Below the pieces are notes generated by a model that ran no database searches, was not told where the DNA came from, and saw only the letters and a list, made by a program, of their open reading frames with translations. A stretch of DNA of 64,000 bases from Sinisalibacter lacisalsi (GTDB taxonomy: Bacteria; Pseudomonadota; Alphaproteobacteria; Rhodobacterales; Rhodobacteraceae): positions 307,977 through 371,976 of the forward strand of contig NZ_BMGI01000005.1 in NCBI RefSeq assembly GCF_014640115.1. Direction: 5' to 3'. A program made the position numbers and the translations under genes. Shown here one piece after another: positions 15,599 through 24,982 of the stretch. Positions within the stretch are counted from its first letter, which is position 1. Each line of letters begins with the position of its first letter.

Positions 15599-16806
15599 GC
15601 CCCGGCCTCCCCCGCCAGCGCCTCGGCGATGCGGGCGGCGAGCTTGCGGGCGACGTCACGCTTCGACATCCGCGGCCAGTCCTCGACGCCATCGGCCCGC
15701 ACCAGGTGCACCGCGTTCTCGCTGCCGCCCATGATCCCGGTCTCGGGCCGCACGTCATTGGCCACGATCCAGTCGCACCGCTTGCGCGTGAGCTTGGCGC
15801 TGGCATTGGCGATCACGTCGTCGGTCTCGGCGGCGAAGCCCACCACCAGCCGGGGCCGGCCCGTCTCCATCCCGCCGACGGTGGCGAGAATGTCGGGGTT
15901 CTCGGCGAACTCCAGAACCGGCGGGTTACCGGTGCCGTCCTTCTTCATCTTGCTCGACGCGGCCGAGGCCACGCGCCAGTCGGCCACGGCGGCGGCGAAC
16001 ACGGCGGCATCGGCGGGCAGCGCCGCCTCGACCGCCGCGAGCATCTCGCGCGCGGTGTCGACCCGCACCACCGTCACGCCATCGGGCGGCGGCACCTCGG
16101 CCGGGCCGGTGACGAAGGTCACCGAAGCGCCAAGGCCCGCGAGGGCGGCGGCGATCGCCGTGCCCTGCGCCCCCGACGAGCGGTTGGCGATGTAGCGCAC
16201 CGGGTCGATCGGTTCGTGGGTCGGGCCGGAGGTGACCAGCACGTGCCGCCCCTTGAGCGGCCCATCGACCAGCGCCGCCTCGACCGCCGCGGCGATCTCG
16301 TCGGGCTCGACCATCCGCCCCGGGCCGAACTCGCCACAGGCCATCGCGCCTTCGGTCGGCCCGGCAAAGATCACGCCATCGTCCTTGAGCCGCGCCACGT
16401 TGCGCCGCGTCGCCGGGTGGTCCCACATCCGCACGTTCATCGCCGGGGCCATGAGCACGCGCTTGTCGGTCGCCATCAGGATGGTCGAGGCAAGATCATT
16501 GGCCAGCCCGTTGGCCATCTTGGCGAGAAGATCGGCGGTGGCCGGGGCCACCACCACGAGATCGGCATCGCGCGACAGTTCGATATGCCCCATCTCGGCC
16601 TCCTCGGTGAGATCGAACAGATCGGTATACACCTTTTCGGCCGCCAGCGCCGAGGCCGACAGCGGGGTGACGAACTCCTGCCCCGCCCGCGTGATCACCG
16701 GCACCACGCTCGCACCGCTTGCGCGCAGAAGCCGGATCAGCGTGAGCGCCTTGAACGCGGCCACGCCGCCACCGATGATGAGAAGAACCCGTTTTCCCGC
16801 GAGCAT
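15595..16806 (-). CDS. coaBC: bifunctional phosphopantothenoylcysteine decarboxylase / phosphopantothenate-cysteine ligase
   Basis: This 403-residue coenzyme A enzyme couples phosphopantothenate to cysteine and decarboxylates the product. The flavin-binding CoaC half carries GGGVAAFKA near the start, the PAMNVRMW motif, and the clamp ACGEFGPGRM with its cysteine. The CoaB half starts at the TSGPTHEPIDPVRYIANRSS segment. The ATG at 16806 gives MLAGKRVLL, the typical beginning; upstream codons in frame belong to the gap. It heads the coaBC-dut-ThiF unit. Confidence 0.97.
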   Translation of the reverse strand: MLAGKRVLLIIGGGVAAFKALTLIRLLRASGASVVPVITRAGQEFVTPLSASALAAEKVYTDLFDLTEEAEMGHIELSRDADLVVVAPATADLLAKMANGLANDLASTILMATDKRVLMAPAMNVRMWDHPATRRNVARLKDDGVIFAGPTEGAMACGEFGPGRMVEPDEIAAAVEAALVDGPLKGRHVLVTSGPTHEPIDPVRYIANRSSGAQGTAIAAALAGLGASVTFVTGPAEVPPPDGVTVVRVDTAREMLAAVEAALPADAAVFAAAVADWRVASAASSKMKKDGTGNPPVLEFAENPDILATVGGMETGRPRLVVGFAAETDDVIANASAKLTRKRCDWIVANDVRPETGIMGGSENAVHLVRADGVEDWPRMSKRDVARKLAARIAEALAGEAGA

Positions 16807-16875
16807 CCGCGCCTCCCGTGCCGTCGCCTCCTTGTTACGGGGCCAGATCACGCCGCGCAATGGCGAGCTTCCCCC

Positions 16876-16927
16876 CTTCATCCTGGCTGAAATACCTCAC
16901 GGGGGTCCGGGGGTGTGAAACCCCCGG
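16876..16927 (+). repeat. intergenic repeat element, copy C
   Basis: CTTCATCCTGGCTG, AAATACCTCACGGGGG, then the hairpin CCGGGGG-TGTGAAA-CCCCCGG (16907-16927). It fills much of the 130-base gap between coaBC and the ChaN-like gene, in the opposite orientation to both. Related to copies A, B and D. Confidence 0.7.
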
Positions 16928-16936
16928 CGCGCGCCG

Positions 16937-17719
16937 CTAGCGAAACGCGAGGCAGGGATCGGGCCGGTCGACCCCCGGCGCGTCGAGCACCAGGTCGAAG
17001 CCGCCCTGCGGCGGCGCGCCGTCTTCCGACTGGCCGAGGCTGAACAGGCTCACCTCGGGCGCGGTCCGGGCGATATAGGCGGGCACGCCCCAATCCTTGC
17101 GCGCGTGGCCGTTGCCGGTGATCACCACCACCGGCCCGCCGGTCTCGGCCAGCGCGTCCAGCGCGGCGCGGGCCAGAACCGCGTCGCGCAGGCGTTGCAG
17201 ATCGACCATGCCGGGCAGGAGTTCGAGCGGCAGCGCGTCGCAATGCGCCGCCATCTGCAGGTTCAGCCGGTCCGCCAGTTCCTCCGCCTGCAGATCGCCG
17301 GTCAGCCCGTAAGCCTCCGCCTCGGCCCCGAAGGCACGGGGAATGCCGATCCGCATCGCGTTGCGGGTCTCGTCGCGGGGCACCGCCGCGCCGCGCACCG
17401 CGGCCCCGCGGGCGGCGGCGAATATCGGGTAATACATCTCGAAATCCGGCCAGCCCGACGCCGACCATTCGAGGGCCTCGGCGAGTCCCGCCGGGTCATC
17501 CAGCATGTCGTCACGCACCCGCGCGGCCTGCGCTTCGGTCAGCATCTCGAAGACGATGGCACGGGGTGCGAGCGCGGCCACCGCCTCGGCCTGCACCGCG
17601 TGATGCGCCGGGTTGTCATGCACCTCGCCCAGCACGACGATATCGGCGGACACCTCGCCAAGCGGGCTTGCCGTGGCGGGGAGTGCAACAAGGGCGATGA
17701 GCGCGAAGATCCTGAACAT
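16937..17719 (-). CDS. ChaN-family (haem-binding/uptake-type) exported protein
   Basis: This 260-residue protein begins with a short signal peptide (FALIALVALPATAS, cleavage near 18) and then VVLGEVHDNPAHH, the hallmark of the ChaN/DUF399 family, whose characterised member binds haem in Campylobacter. The TGNGHARKDWG segment near residue 205 is also typical. A role in the periplasm or as a membrane-attached protein is expected. It is divergent from cobU with a 75-base gap. Iron or haem control cannot be seen directly. Confidence 0.82.
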   Translation of the reverse strand: MFRIFALIALVALPATASPLGEVSADIVVLGEVHDNPAHHAVQAEAVAALAPRAIVFEMLTEAQAARVRDDMLDDPAGLAEALEWSASGWPDFEMYYPIFAAARGAAVRGAAVPRDETRNAMRIGIPRAFGAEAEAYGLTGDLQAEELADRLNLQMAAHCDALPLELLPGMVDLQRLRDAVLARAALDALAETGGPVVVITGNGHARKDWGVPAYIARTAPEVSLFSLGQSEDGAPPQGGFDLVLDAPGVDRPDPCLAFR

Positions 17720-17794
17720 CTTCTCAATCTGGGGTGTCCGCCGCGCCCGCACAAGCATCTTTCCCCCGCGCGCGCCCGATGCTAGGCGAAGATC

Positions 17795-18337
17795 ATGACC
17801 GTTTCGCTGCCTGACCTTACCCTCGTTCTCGGCGCCGCCGCCTCCGGCAAGTCCGCCTTCGCCGAGCGGATGCTGGCGGCCACCGGTCGGCCGCTGACCT
17901 ACATCGCCACCGCGCAGGCCTTCGACGAGGAGATGCGGGTGAAGATCGTGGCCCACCAGGCCCGGCGCGGAGCGGGCTGGACGACGGTGGAAGCGCCGCT
18001 CGACCTCGCCGCGCCACTGGCCGCCGTGGAGCCGGAGGGGGCGGTGCTGATCGACTGCGCCACGCTCTGGCTGACCAACCACCTCATCGCCGAGCATGAT
18101 CTCACCACCGAGGAATCGCGCCTGCTGCACGCGATCCGCGATGCTGCCGCGCCGGTGGTGGTGGTGTCGAACGAGGTCGGCGCGGGGATCGTGCCGGAAA
18201 ACGCCCTCGCGCGCCGCTTCCGCGCGGCGCAGGGCCGGCTCAACCAGAGCCTCGCCGCGCGCGCCGATCTTGTCGTCGCGGTGATGGCCGGGCTGCCGCT
18301 GGTGCTCAAGGGGCATCTGCCGGAGGGCCAGGCATGA
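17795..18337 (+). CDS. cobU: adenosylcobinamide kinase / adenosylcobinamide-phosphate guanylyltransferase
   Basis: This 180-residue bifunctional enzyme attaches the GMP-activated phosphate in cobalamin nucleotide-loop assembly. The P-loop GAAASGKS lies at 13-20, with the family segments YIATAQAFDEEM, DCATLWLTN and SNEVGAGIVPEN in order. It overlaps the histidine phosphatase by four bases, a pairing consistent with a cobalamin role for both. I see no cobalamin riboswitch in the 75-base upstream gap. Confidence 0.95.
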   Translation: MTVSLPDLTLVLGAAASGKSAFAERMLAATGRPLTYIATAQAFDEEMRVKIVAHQARRGAGWTTVEAPLDLAAPLAAVEPEGAVLIDCATLWLTNHLIAEHDLTTEESRLLHAIRDAAAPVVVVSNEVGAGIVPENALARRFRAAQGRLNQSLAARADLVVAVMAGLPLVLKGHLPEGQA

Positions 18338-18900
18338 GCGAAATCTGGTGGGTGCGCCACGGGCCGACACACCGCAAGGACATGATCGGCTGGACCGACG
18401 CGCCCGCCGATCTCTCCGACACCGAGGCGCTCGCGCGGCTCGCGGCCTACCTGCCGGACGCCCCGGTGGTGTCGTCCGACCTGTCGCGCGCCGTGGCCAC
18501 CGCCGACGCGATCCAGGGCGACAGGCCGCGCCTGGCCCACCTGCCCGGCCTGCGCGAGTTGAACTTCGGCGCATGGGAAGGCCGCAGCGCGGCGGAGCTC
18601 TACGAGGAAGACCCGCGGATCATGTCCGCCTACTGGGACGACCCGGCGCTTGTCCGCCCGCCGGGCGGCGAAAGCTTCACAGACCTCGCGCAAAGGGTGA
18701 ACGAGGCGCTCGATGCGCTGGCGACGCACCCCAAGCTCATCGCGGTGGCGCATTTCGGCGTGATCCTCACCCAGATCCACCGCGCGCGTGGCGGCAATGT
18801 GAAAGACGTGCTGGCCGAGCGGATCGAGAACCTTTCGGTGACCGAACTTCGGCACGGCCCCGCGGGCTGGGACGCGCGGCGGATCAACCACCTGCCCTGA
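18334..18900 (+). CDS. histidine phosphatase family protein (possible CobC-type alpha-ribazole phosphatase)
   Basis: This 188-residue phosphatase has the catalytic VRHGPTH at residues 7-13 (phospho-acceptor H9) and the second histidine in AVAHFGVI near 145. Its coupling to cobU suggests that it removes the 5'-phosphate from alpha-ribazole phosphate or adenosylcobalamin phosphate. The superfamily is broad and the substrate is inferred only from this neighbour. Confidence 0.85.
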   Translation: MSEIWWVRHGPTHRKDMIGWTDAPADLSDTEALARLAAYLPDAPVVSSDLSRAVATADAIQGDRPRLAHLPGLRELNFGAWEGRSAAELYEEDPRIMSAYWDDPALVRPPGGESFTDLAQRVNEALDALATHPKLIAVAHFGVILTQIHRARGGNVKDVLAERIENLSVTELRHGPAGWDARRINHLP

Positions 18901-19018
18901 CGACCGCAGACCGGCGCGCAGGCGGTTTTCCCGGTGTTGACCGGGGCGTTGTCCCGTCATGTCGGAGGTATGCCGTGGCCATGTGCTCCAGTGGTATTTG
19001 GGCCATGACGAAGCGGCA

Positions 19019-19052
19019 TTAACCTTTCTTAAACCATCCTGTCGTTAACCAT
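19019..19052 (+). promoter_or_regulatory. possible CtrA-type sites before comM
   Basis: TTAA, six bases, TTAA at 19019-19032, then TTAACCAT at 19045-19052, in an otherwise GC-rich gap. The CtrA consensus is TTAA-N7-TTAA with TTAACC as preferred half-site, so the first is off by one base in spacing and the second is a good half-site. It lies 29-62 bases upstream of the comM ATG. Confidence 0.4.
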
Positions 19053-19080
19053 GGCATGACGATTTGTGAGGAGATCGGGG

Positions 19081-20595
19081 ATGGTGGCGCGGGCCTATAC
19101 CGTGGCGTTCGTCGGCGTCGAGGCGCGGCCGGTCGAGGTGCAATGCGCGCTCTCGGCGGGGCTGCCGGGATTTGCCATCGTCGGCCTGCCCGACAAGGCG
19201 GTGAGCGAGGCGCGCGAACGGGTGCGCGCGGCCCTCACGGCGATGGCCATCGCGCTGCCGTCGAAGAAGATCACCGTCAACCTCTCGCCCGCCGATCTGC
19301 CGAAGGAAGGCTCGCATTACGATCTGCCGATCGCGCTGGCGCTGCTCGCCGCGATCGGGGCGATCCCGGCGGAGGAGGTGGAGCACACCGTTTCGCTGGG
19401 CGAATTGTCGCTGGACGGCTCGCTGGTGGCGGTCACCGGTGCGCTGCCGGCCGCCATGGCCGCCGCCGAGGCCGAGCGGTCGCTGGTGGTGCCCAGGGCC
19501 TGCGGCGCGGAGGCGGCCTGGGTCGGTGCGGCGCGGGTGCTGGCCGCGCCGACGCTCGTGGCGGTGATCCGCCATTTCACCGGCCAGGCACCGCTGGAAC
19601 CGGCCGAACCGGGCGAGGTGCGCGAAGACACGGGCGGGCGCGACCTTGCCGACGTCAAGGGCCAGGAACGCGCCAAGCGCGCGATGGAGATCGCCGCCGC
19701 CGGGCGCCATCACCTGCTGATGGTCGGCAGCCCTGGGTCGGGCAAGTCGATGCTGGCCGCCCGCCTGCCCTCGATCCTGCCGCCGCTCACGCCGCAGGAG
19801 GCGCTGGAGACCTCGATGATCCACTCGCTGGCGGGGCTGATCTCGGAGGGCGGCATCTCGCGCACGCGGCCGTTTCGCGAACCGCATCACACCGCCTCGA
19901 TGGCCGCGATCGTCGGCGGCGGGCGCGGCGCAAAGCCCGGTGAGATCAGCCTCGCGCATAACGGCGTGCTGTTTCTCGACGAATTCCCCGAGTTCCCTCG
20001 CCCGGTTCTGGAAACCCTGCGCCAGCCGGTGGAAACCGGCGAGGTGGTGGTCGCGCGGGCCAACGCGCATGTGCATTACCCCTGCCGGTTCATGCTGGTG
20101 GCCGCCGCCAACCCCTGCAAATGCGGCCATCTCGCCGACGCAGCACGGGCCTGTTCGCGCGCGCCGGGCTGCGGCGAGGATTACCTTGGGCGGATTTCCG
20201 GCCCGCTGATGGACAGGTTCGACCTGCGCCTCGACGTGCCCCCCGTGGCTTTCACCGATCTCGACCTGCCCGACGGTGGCGATCGCTCGGCGGTGGTGGC
20301 CGAGCGGGTGGCACGGGCGCGCGCGGTGCAGGCGGCGCGTTACGAGGGCAGCGGCGCCCGGGTCAACGCCGACGCCGAGGGCGCCACGCTCGAAGCGGTG
20401 GCGACGCCCGACGCCGAGGGGCGCGAGATCCTGCTCAAGGCCGCCGAGCGGTTCGGGCTCTCGGCGCGGGGCTATCACCGGGTGTTGCGCGTGGCGCGCA
20501 CGATCGCCGACCTCGAAGGGGTCGAGGCGGTGCGCCGGCCGCACGTGGCCGAGGCGCTGAGTTACCGGATCGCGGGCGTGATGGCGCTGGCCTGA
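19081..20595 (+). CDS. comM: ComM/YifB-family AAA+ ATPase (Mg-chelatase subunit D/I family)
   Basis: This 504-residue protein has an N-terminal Lon-protease-like domain (about 1-165, with GLPGFAIVGLPDKAVSEAR), a central AAA+ module with Walker A GSPGSGKS near 216-223 and Walker B LFLDEFPEF, and a C-terminal Mg-chelatase domain. ComM acts as a helicase promoting branch migration during transformation. The ATG at 19081 follows AGGAG; a GTG 15 bases upstream is possible. It ends within a 34-base convergent overlap with the next gene. In Rhodobacter capsulatus comM is among the CtrA-controlled genes needed for gene transfer agent uptake. Confidence 0.93.
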   Translation: MVARAYTVAFVGVEARPVEVQCALSAGLPGFAIVGLPDKAVSEARERVRAALTAMAIALPSKKITVNLSPADLPKEGSHYDLPIALALLAAIGAIPAEEVEHTVSLGELSLDGSLVAVTGALPAAMAAAEAERSLVVPRACGAEAAWVGAARVLAAPTLVAVIRHFTGQAPLEPAEPGEVREDTGGRDLADVKGQERAKRAMEIAAAGRHHLLMVGSPGSGKSMLAARLPSILPPLTPQEALETSMIHSLAGLISEGGISRTRPFREPHHTASMAAIVGGGRGAKPGEISLAHNGVLFLDEFPEFPRPVLETLRQPVETGEVVVARANAHVHYPCRFMLVAAANPCKCGHLADAARACSRAPGCGEDYLGRISGPLMDRFDLRLDVPPVAFTDLDLPDGGDRSAVVAERVARARAVQAARYEGSGARVNADAEGATLEAVATPDAEGREILLKAAERFGLSARGYHRVLRVARTIADLEGVEAVRRPHVAEALSYRIAGVMALA

Positions 20596-21509
20596 TCTGG
20601 CCCGAGAACACCCGACACGAAGCGCGCGGCGCGCGTGAGCCCTTCGCGCGCCTCCGGCAGGTAGCCGTCGAAGATCACCCAGACGTGGGGCGCGTCGGGC
20701 CATTCATCGCATGTCACCTCGCCGCCACTTGCGCGCAGCCGGTCAGCGATGCGGCGGCAATCGTCGGCGAGGATCTCGGTGGCGGCGAATTGCAGGAAAA
20801 CCGGCGGCGGATCGGGGAAATCGGCGAACAGCGGCGAGGCGCGCGGATCGTCGGGCGGGGTGCCGGGCAGGTAATAACGCAGCAGATCGTCGGCGCGCGA
20901 GGTCGGCAGCATCGAATCGCGGCCCGCGTTGGTCTCGATCGAGGCACCGGAAAAGGTCAGGTCGGTCACCGGCGAGAAGGCGAAGAGCCCGGCCGGACGC
21001 TGGCCCTCGGCAAGAAGGCCCGCGAGCAGGCCCAGCGCGAGGTTGCCCCCGGCGCTGTCGCCGCCGATCACGATGTCGGCCGGGCGGTAGCCAAGGGCGA
21101 TCAGCGCATCCCAGGCCGCGCGGGCATCGTCCGGCGCCGCCGGGAAGGGATGCTCGGGCGCGAGCCGGTAGGCCGGGGCGACGATTTCGACGCGGGCGAG
21201 GCGCGCGATCTGGGCGAGCAGGCCCGCGTGGGTGCGCGGACTGCCGGCGACGAAGCCGCCGCCGTGGAAGTAGAGCACCCGTTTGCGCGGCAGCGGCGGA
21301 TGCGAACCCGGGCGGTTGGAGATCACCAGGGCGGGCAGGCCAGGGGCGAGCGCGGTTTCGCGAAAGAGCGTGTGCGGCGGAACGCGGAACAGCCGCCGGG
21401 CGACGCGTTCGAAACGGGCGCGCAGCGGCACCGGATCGGCCGCGTGAGCCACCATCGGCTTGACGACGTAGCGGGCGAAGGCCGTCAGGAGGCTCAGGCG
21501 CAGGCTCAC
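20562..21509 (-). CDS. hormone-sensitive-lipase-type alpha/beta hydrolase
   Basis: This 315-residue esterase-like enzyme has the HSL-family oxyanion motif HGGGF near 81-85 and the nucleophile elbow GDSAGG near 154-159. The catalytic aspartate and histidine should lie near the APHVW segment around 277. It carries no signal peptide. Its 3' end overlaps the 3' end of comM by 34 bases on the opposite strand, and its start overlaps gshB by four bases, so it follows gshB in one transcript. The substrate is unknown; short-chain esters are typical of the family. Confidence 0.88.
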   Translation of the reverse strand: MSLRLSLLTAFARYVVKPMVAHAADPVPLRARFERVARRLFRVPPHTLFRETALAPGLPALVISNRPGSHPPLPRKRVLYFHGGGFVAGSPRTHAGLLAQIARLARVEIVAPAYRLAPEHPFPAAPDDARAAWDALIALGYRPADIVIGGDSAGGNLALGLLAGLLAEGQRPAGLFAFSPVTDLTFSGASIETNAGRDSMLPTSRADDLLRYYLPGTPPDDPRASPLFADFPDPPPVFLQFAATEILADDCRRIADRLRASGGEVTCDEWPDAPHVWVIFDGYLPEAREGLTRAARFVSGVLGPDQASAITPAIR

Positions 21510-22447
21510 GTTCGGCGCGCCTCGATCGCCTCCCAGATCTTCGCCGTGACGTTGACCCCGTCGAAGCGTTCGAGTTCCTGCAGGCCGGTGGGGGAGGTGA
21601 CGTTGATCTCGGTGAGCCAGTCGCCGATCACGTCGATGCCGACGAAGATCTGCCCCTTCTCGCGCAGGAGCGGGCCGATCGCGGCGCAGATCTCGCGGTC
21701 GCGCGCGGTGAGGCCGATCTTTTCGGGCCGCCCGCCGACGTGCATGTTGGAACGCGTCTCACCGGCGGCGGGCACCCGGTTGATCGCGCCCACAGGCTCG
21801 CCGTCGACGAGGATGATGCGCTTGTCGCCGGCGGCGACCGCGGGCAGGAATTTCTGCGCGATGAGCGGCTCGCGGTTCATCCCGGTGAACAGTTCGTGCA
21901 GCGAGGCGAGGTTGCGGTCGTTCGGGTCGAGCCGGAAGACCCCGGCGCCGCCGTTGCCGTAGAGCGGCTTGAGGATGATATCGCCGTGCTCGTGCTTGAA
22001 CTCGCGCAAGGTGGCGAGGTCGCGCGCGATCATCGTCGGCGGCGTGAGGTCGGGGAAGCGCAGGACGAGCAGCTTCTCGGGATAGTTGCGCACCCAGAAC
22101 GGATCGTTAACCACGAGGGTGTCGGGGTGGATCATGTCGAGCAGGTGGGTGGTGGTGATATAGCCCATGTCGAAGGGCGGATCCTGGCGTAGCCAGACCA
22201 CGTCCCAGTCGGCGAGGTCGATCTCCTGCTCGGGCCCGAAGCTGACATGGTTGCCGCGCTCGCGCCGCAGCGTGACGGGCCAGCCGCGCGCCAGCACGCG
22301 GCCTTCGCGATACGACAGCCGGTCGGGCGTATAGTGGAACAGCGCATGGCCGCGGGCCTGGGCTTCTTCCATGATGCGGAAGGTGGAATCGGCGTCGATG
22401 TCGACCGCGCCGATCGGGTCCATCTGGACGGCAACTTTGAGGCTCAT
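21506..22447 (-). CDS. gshB: glutathione synthetase
   Basis: This 313-residue ATP-grasp enzyme joins gamma-glutamylcysteine to glycine. The N-terminal VAVQMDPI start, the [13 protein letters not shown] segment, the flexible glycine loop near [10 protein letters not shown], and the ending [11 protein letters not shown] are all characteristic. The ATG at 22447 gives the usual N-terminus. It sits downstream of rsmI-yraN, a conserved order in Rhodobacteraceae. Confidence 0.97.
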   Translation of the reverse strand: MSLKVAVQMDPIGAVDIDADSTFRIMEEAQARGHALFHYTPDRLSYREGRVLARGWPVTLRRERGNHVSFGPEQEIDLADWDVVWLRQDPPFDMGYITTTHLLDMIHPDTLVVNDPFWVRNYPEKLLVLRFPDLTPPTMIARDLATLREFKHEHGDIILKPLYGNGGAGVFRLDPNDRNLASLHELFTGMNREPLIAQKFLPAVAAGDKRIILVDGEPVGAINRVPAAGETRSNMHVGGRPEKIGLTARDREICAAIGPLLREKGQIFVGIDVIGDWLTEINVTSPTGLQELERFDGVNVTAKIWEAIEARRT

Positions 22448-22503
22448 GCGTCTCTCCCGGTTTTCCCCTTACATGGCCTGCGCGGGGGCGGAGAGCAATG
22501 GGG

Positions 22504-22854
22504 CTATGCCCAGACGTTTTCCAGGATCTGCACCCGCCCCGCGGCATCGACCAAGGCCAGGTCGAAGCGCACATCGGTGAGCTGGCCGCGCGGTTCGGCG
22601 GCGACGAACTCCGACACCGCGCCGGCGATCCGGCTCATCTGGGCGCGCGTGAGCCGGTCCGCCGCGCGGGCGAAATCGCGCGCCTTCTTCACCTCGACGA
22701 CGATCAGCCCGGCGCCATCGCGCAAAACAAGATCGAGCTCCCCGCGCGAGCCGCGCCAGCGCCGGGCCGCCACCGCGTGACCGCGGCGGGCATAATCGGC
22801 GGCGACGGCATCTTCCGCCGCCATCCCGGCGAGGTAGGACACCATGCCGCTCAT
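22504..22854 (-). CDS. YraN/UPF0102-family putative endonuclease
   Basis: This 116-residue protein has the restriction-endonuclease-like UPF0102 fold: RRWRGSRGELDLVLRD, with the metal-binding acidic residues, and VVEVKKARDF. The exact biological role of the family is not established. It overlaps rsmI by four bases and is co-translated with it, a near-universal pairing in alphaproteobacteria. Confidence 0.9.
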   Translation of the reverse strand: MSGMVSYLAGMAAEDAVAADYARRGHAVAARRWRGSRGELDLVLRDGAGLIVVEVKKARDFARAADRLTRAQMSRIAGAVSEFVAAEPRGQLTDVRFDLALVDAAGRVQILENVWA

Positions 22855-23705
22855 CGCGTCTTCTCCATTTCCAGCGCCGCCTGGTAGACCTTGCGGCGCG
22901 GTATTCCGTAAGCCTCGGCCACCGTGGCCGCGGCATCCTTGAGGCTCATCTCGGCCATCGCCCGCACCAGCGCCGCCTCCATCGTCTCGTCCGCCACCGC
23001 GCCGGTGCCGCGATCCACCAGCACCACGACCTCGCCCTTCAAGTCGCGCCCGGCGATTCGTTCGACGAGATCGCCCAGCGTGCCGCGCAGCACTTCCTCG
23101 AACTTCTTGGTCAGCTCCCGGCAGACCGCCGCCGGCCGCTCCGCGCCCAGAGCCTCGCGCAGATCATCTAACAATTCGTGAACGCGCCTCGGGCTTTCAT
23201 AGAAAACCAGCGTCGCCGGCACCTCGCGGAATTCCTCGATCCAGCGCAGCCGCGCCGCGTGCTGTGCCGGCGGGAAGCCTGCGAACAGGAAACGGTCCGA
23301 CGGCAGGCCCGAGAGGCTGAGCGCGGCGAGCACCGCCGACGCCCCCGGCGCGGCGGTGACCAGATGGCCCGCTTCGGCCGCCTCGCGCGCGAGCGCATAG
23401 CCCGGATCGGAAACCAGCGGCGTGCCCGCCTCGCTGACATAGGCCACCGATTTGCCGCCGGCGAGCAGCTTGAAGATCCCAGCCCTGCCCCGGGCGCCGG
23501 AATGATCGTGGTAGGCGATGAGCGGACGCCCGCCGAGCGCGACGCCGTGGATTTCCATCAGCTTGCGCGCGGTGCGGGTGTCTTCCGCCGCGATCACGTC
23601 GGCCTGGGCAAGGATGTCGAGCGCGCGCAGGGTGATGTCGCGGGCGTTGCCGATCGGGGTCGCGACAAGATAGAGCCCGGCGGGCAGGGGCTTTTGGTCT
23701 GGCAT
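22851..23705 (-). CDS. rsmI: 16S rRNA (cytidine-1402-2'-O)-methyltransferase
   Basis: This 284-residue SAM-dependent tetrapyrrole-methylase-fold enzyme methylates 16S rRNA C1402. The signatures are VATPIGNARDITLRAL near the start, EDTRTARKL, the EAGTPLVSDPG segment, and AVCRELTKKFEE. It is divergent from the lipoprotein gene with a 107-base gap. Confidence 0.96.
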   Translation of the reverse strand: MPDQKPLPAGLYLVATPIGNARDITLRALDILAQADVIAAEDTRTARKLMEIHGVALGGRPLIAYHDHSGARGRAGIFKLLAGGKSVAYVSEAGTPLVSDPGYALAREAAEAGHLVTAAPGASAVLAALSLSGLPSDRFLFAGFPPAQHAARLRWIEEFREVPATLVFYESPRRVHELLDDLREALGAERPAAVCRELTKKFEEVLRGTLGDLVERIAGRDLKGEVVVLVDRGTGAVADETMEAALVRAMAEMSLKDAAATVAEAYGIPRRKVYQAALEMEKTR

Positions 23706-23812
23706 CGAGGGTGGACCTGTGTGGCGTTGCGTCTATTATGCCTCCTGTCCGGGAGGCCGTGAGTCTCGTTTCGAGGCGCGGGACCCGGCCCGAAAAAAAG
23801 AGGATCTGCAGC

Positions 23813-24982
23813 ATGTTTGCGTTTTTGAGCGCCGCCCGCAAGCTTTCGGGCAAGATCATCGCGGTTCTGTCGCTCGGCTTTCTCGCGGCCTGCGGCGACG
23901 GTCTCACCACCAGCGGCCCCCGAATCGATACCGCGCGGCCGGTTCCGGTTGCGCTGCTGGTGCCCGCGGGCGGCGGCAACGCGGCCGACGACGCGATGGC
24001 GCGCTCGCTCGAAAACGCGGCCCGGCTGGCGATGGCCGAGCTTCAGGGCGTGACCATCGACCTGCGGGTCTACAACACCGCCGGCAACGCGACCCAGGCC
24101 GGCGCCGTGGCGCGCCAGGCGGTGAACGATGGCGCCAAGGTGATCCTCGGCCCGGTCTACGCCGCCAACGCCGCCGCCGCCGGCAGCGCCGCGGGCGGGG
24201 TGAACGTGCTGTCGTTCTCCAACAACCCCGGGATCGCGGGCGGCAACGTCTTCGTGCTCGGCAACACCTTCCAGAACACCGCCAACCGGCTGGTGCGCTA
24301 CGCCGCGGCCTCCGGCAAGGGCAGGATCATGATCGTGAACGGCGACAACGCCGCCGAAAACCTCGGCGCGCAGGCGATCGCCCGGGCGATCGCGGCCACG
24401 CCCGGCAGCGAACAGGCCGGGGCACTCAGCTTCGAGGTTTCGCAAACCGGCGTGATCAACGCGGTGCGCGACATTTCCGACACCGCCAAGTCCTCGGGCG
24501 CCGACGCGATCTTCCTGACCTCCGGCACCGACGGGGCGCTGCCCTTCCTCGCGCAACTGCTGCCCGAGAACGGGTTGCCGCCGAGCGCGATCCAGTATGT
24601 CGGCCTCCAGCGCTGGGATATTCCGGCCTCGGCGCGCACGCTGCCCGGGCTTCAGGACGGCTGGTTCGCCCTGCCCGACCCGGATCTGCAGGCGCAATTC
24701 CAGAGCCGCTACCTCGCCGCATACGGCAGCCAGCCGCACGCCATCGCGGGGCTGGCCTATGACGGCATCGCCGCCATCGGCGCGCTGGCGCGGGCGGGCA
24801 ACGCCGATGCGCTCACCGGCGGGGCGCTGACCCAGGCGCAGGGCTTCGTCGGCGTCAACGGCGTGTTCCGCCTGCGCGGCGACGGCACCACCGAGCGGGG
24901 CCTCGCCATCGCGCAGATCCAGAACAAGGAGATCGTGGTGATCGACCCCGCGCCGAGAAGCTTTGCCGGTGCCGGATCCTGA
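23813..24982 (+). CDS. LpoA-like penicillin-binding-protein activator lipoprotein
   Basis: This 389-residue lipoprotein has a signal peptide ending in the lipobox LAAC (cysteine near residue 26). A periplasmic-binding-protein fold (type 1) follows, with VPVALLVPAGG, GPVYAANAAAAGSAAGG and a ligand-domain-like C-terminus. In other proteobacteria LpoA activates PBP1A; in Rhodobacteraceae this family lies next to rsmI, as here. The start is set by the signal peptide; upstream in-frame codons overlap the rsmI leader. It ends overlapping glnD by 20 bases. Confidence 0.85.
   Translation: MFAFLSAARKLSGKIIAVLSLGFLAACGDGLTTSGPRIDTARPVPVALLVPAGGGNAADDAMARSLENAARLAMAELQGVTIDLRVYNTAGNATQAGAVARQAVNDGAKVILGPVYAANAAAAGSAAGGVNVLSFSNNPGIAGGNVFVLGNTFQNTANRLVRYAAASGKGRIMIVNGDNAAENLGAQAIARAIAATPGSEQAGALSFEVSQTGVINAVRDISDTAKSSGADAIFLTSGTDGALPFLAQLLPENGLPPSAIQYVGLQRWDIPASARTLPGLQDGWFALPDPDLQAQFQSRYLAAYGSQPHAIAGLAYDGIAAIGALARAGNADALTGGALTQAQGFVGVNGVFRLRGDGTTERGLAIAQIQNKEIVVIDPAPRSFAGAGS

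Noticed and set aside
17720-17794. Cobalamin riboswitch upstream of cobU
   Set aside because: The gap is only 75 bases and lacks the B12-box; too short for the known fold.
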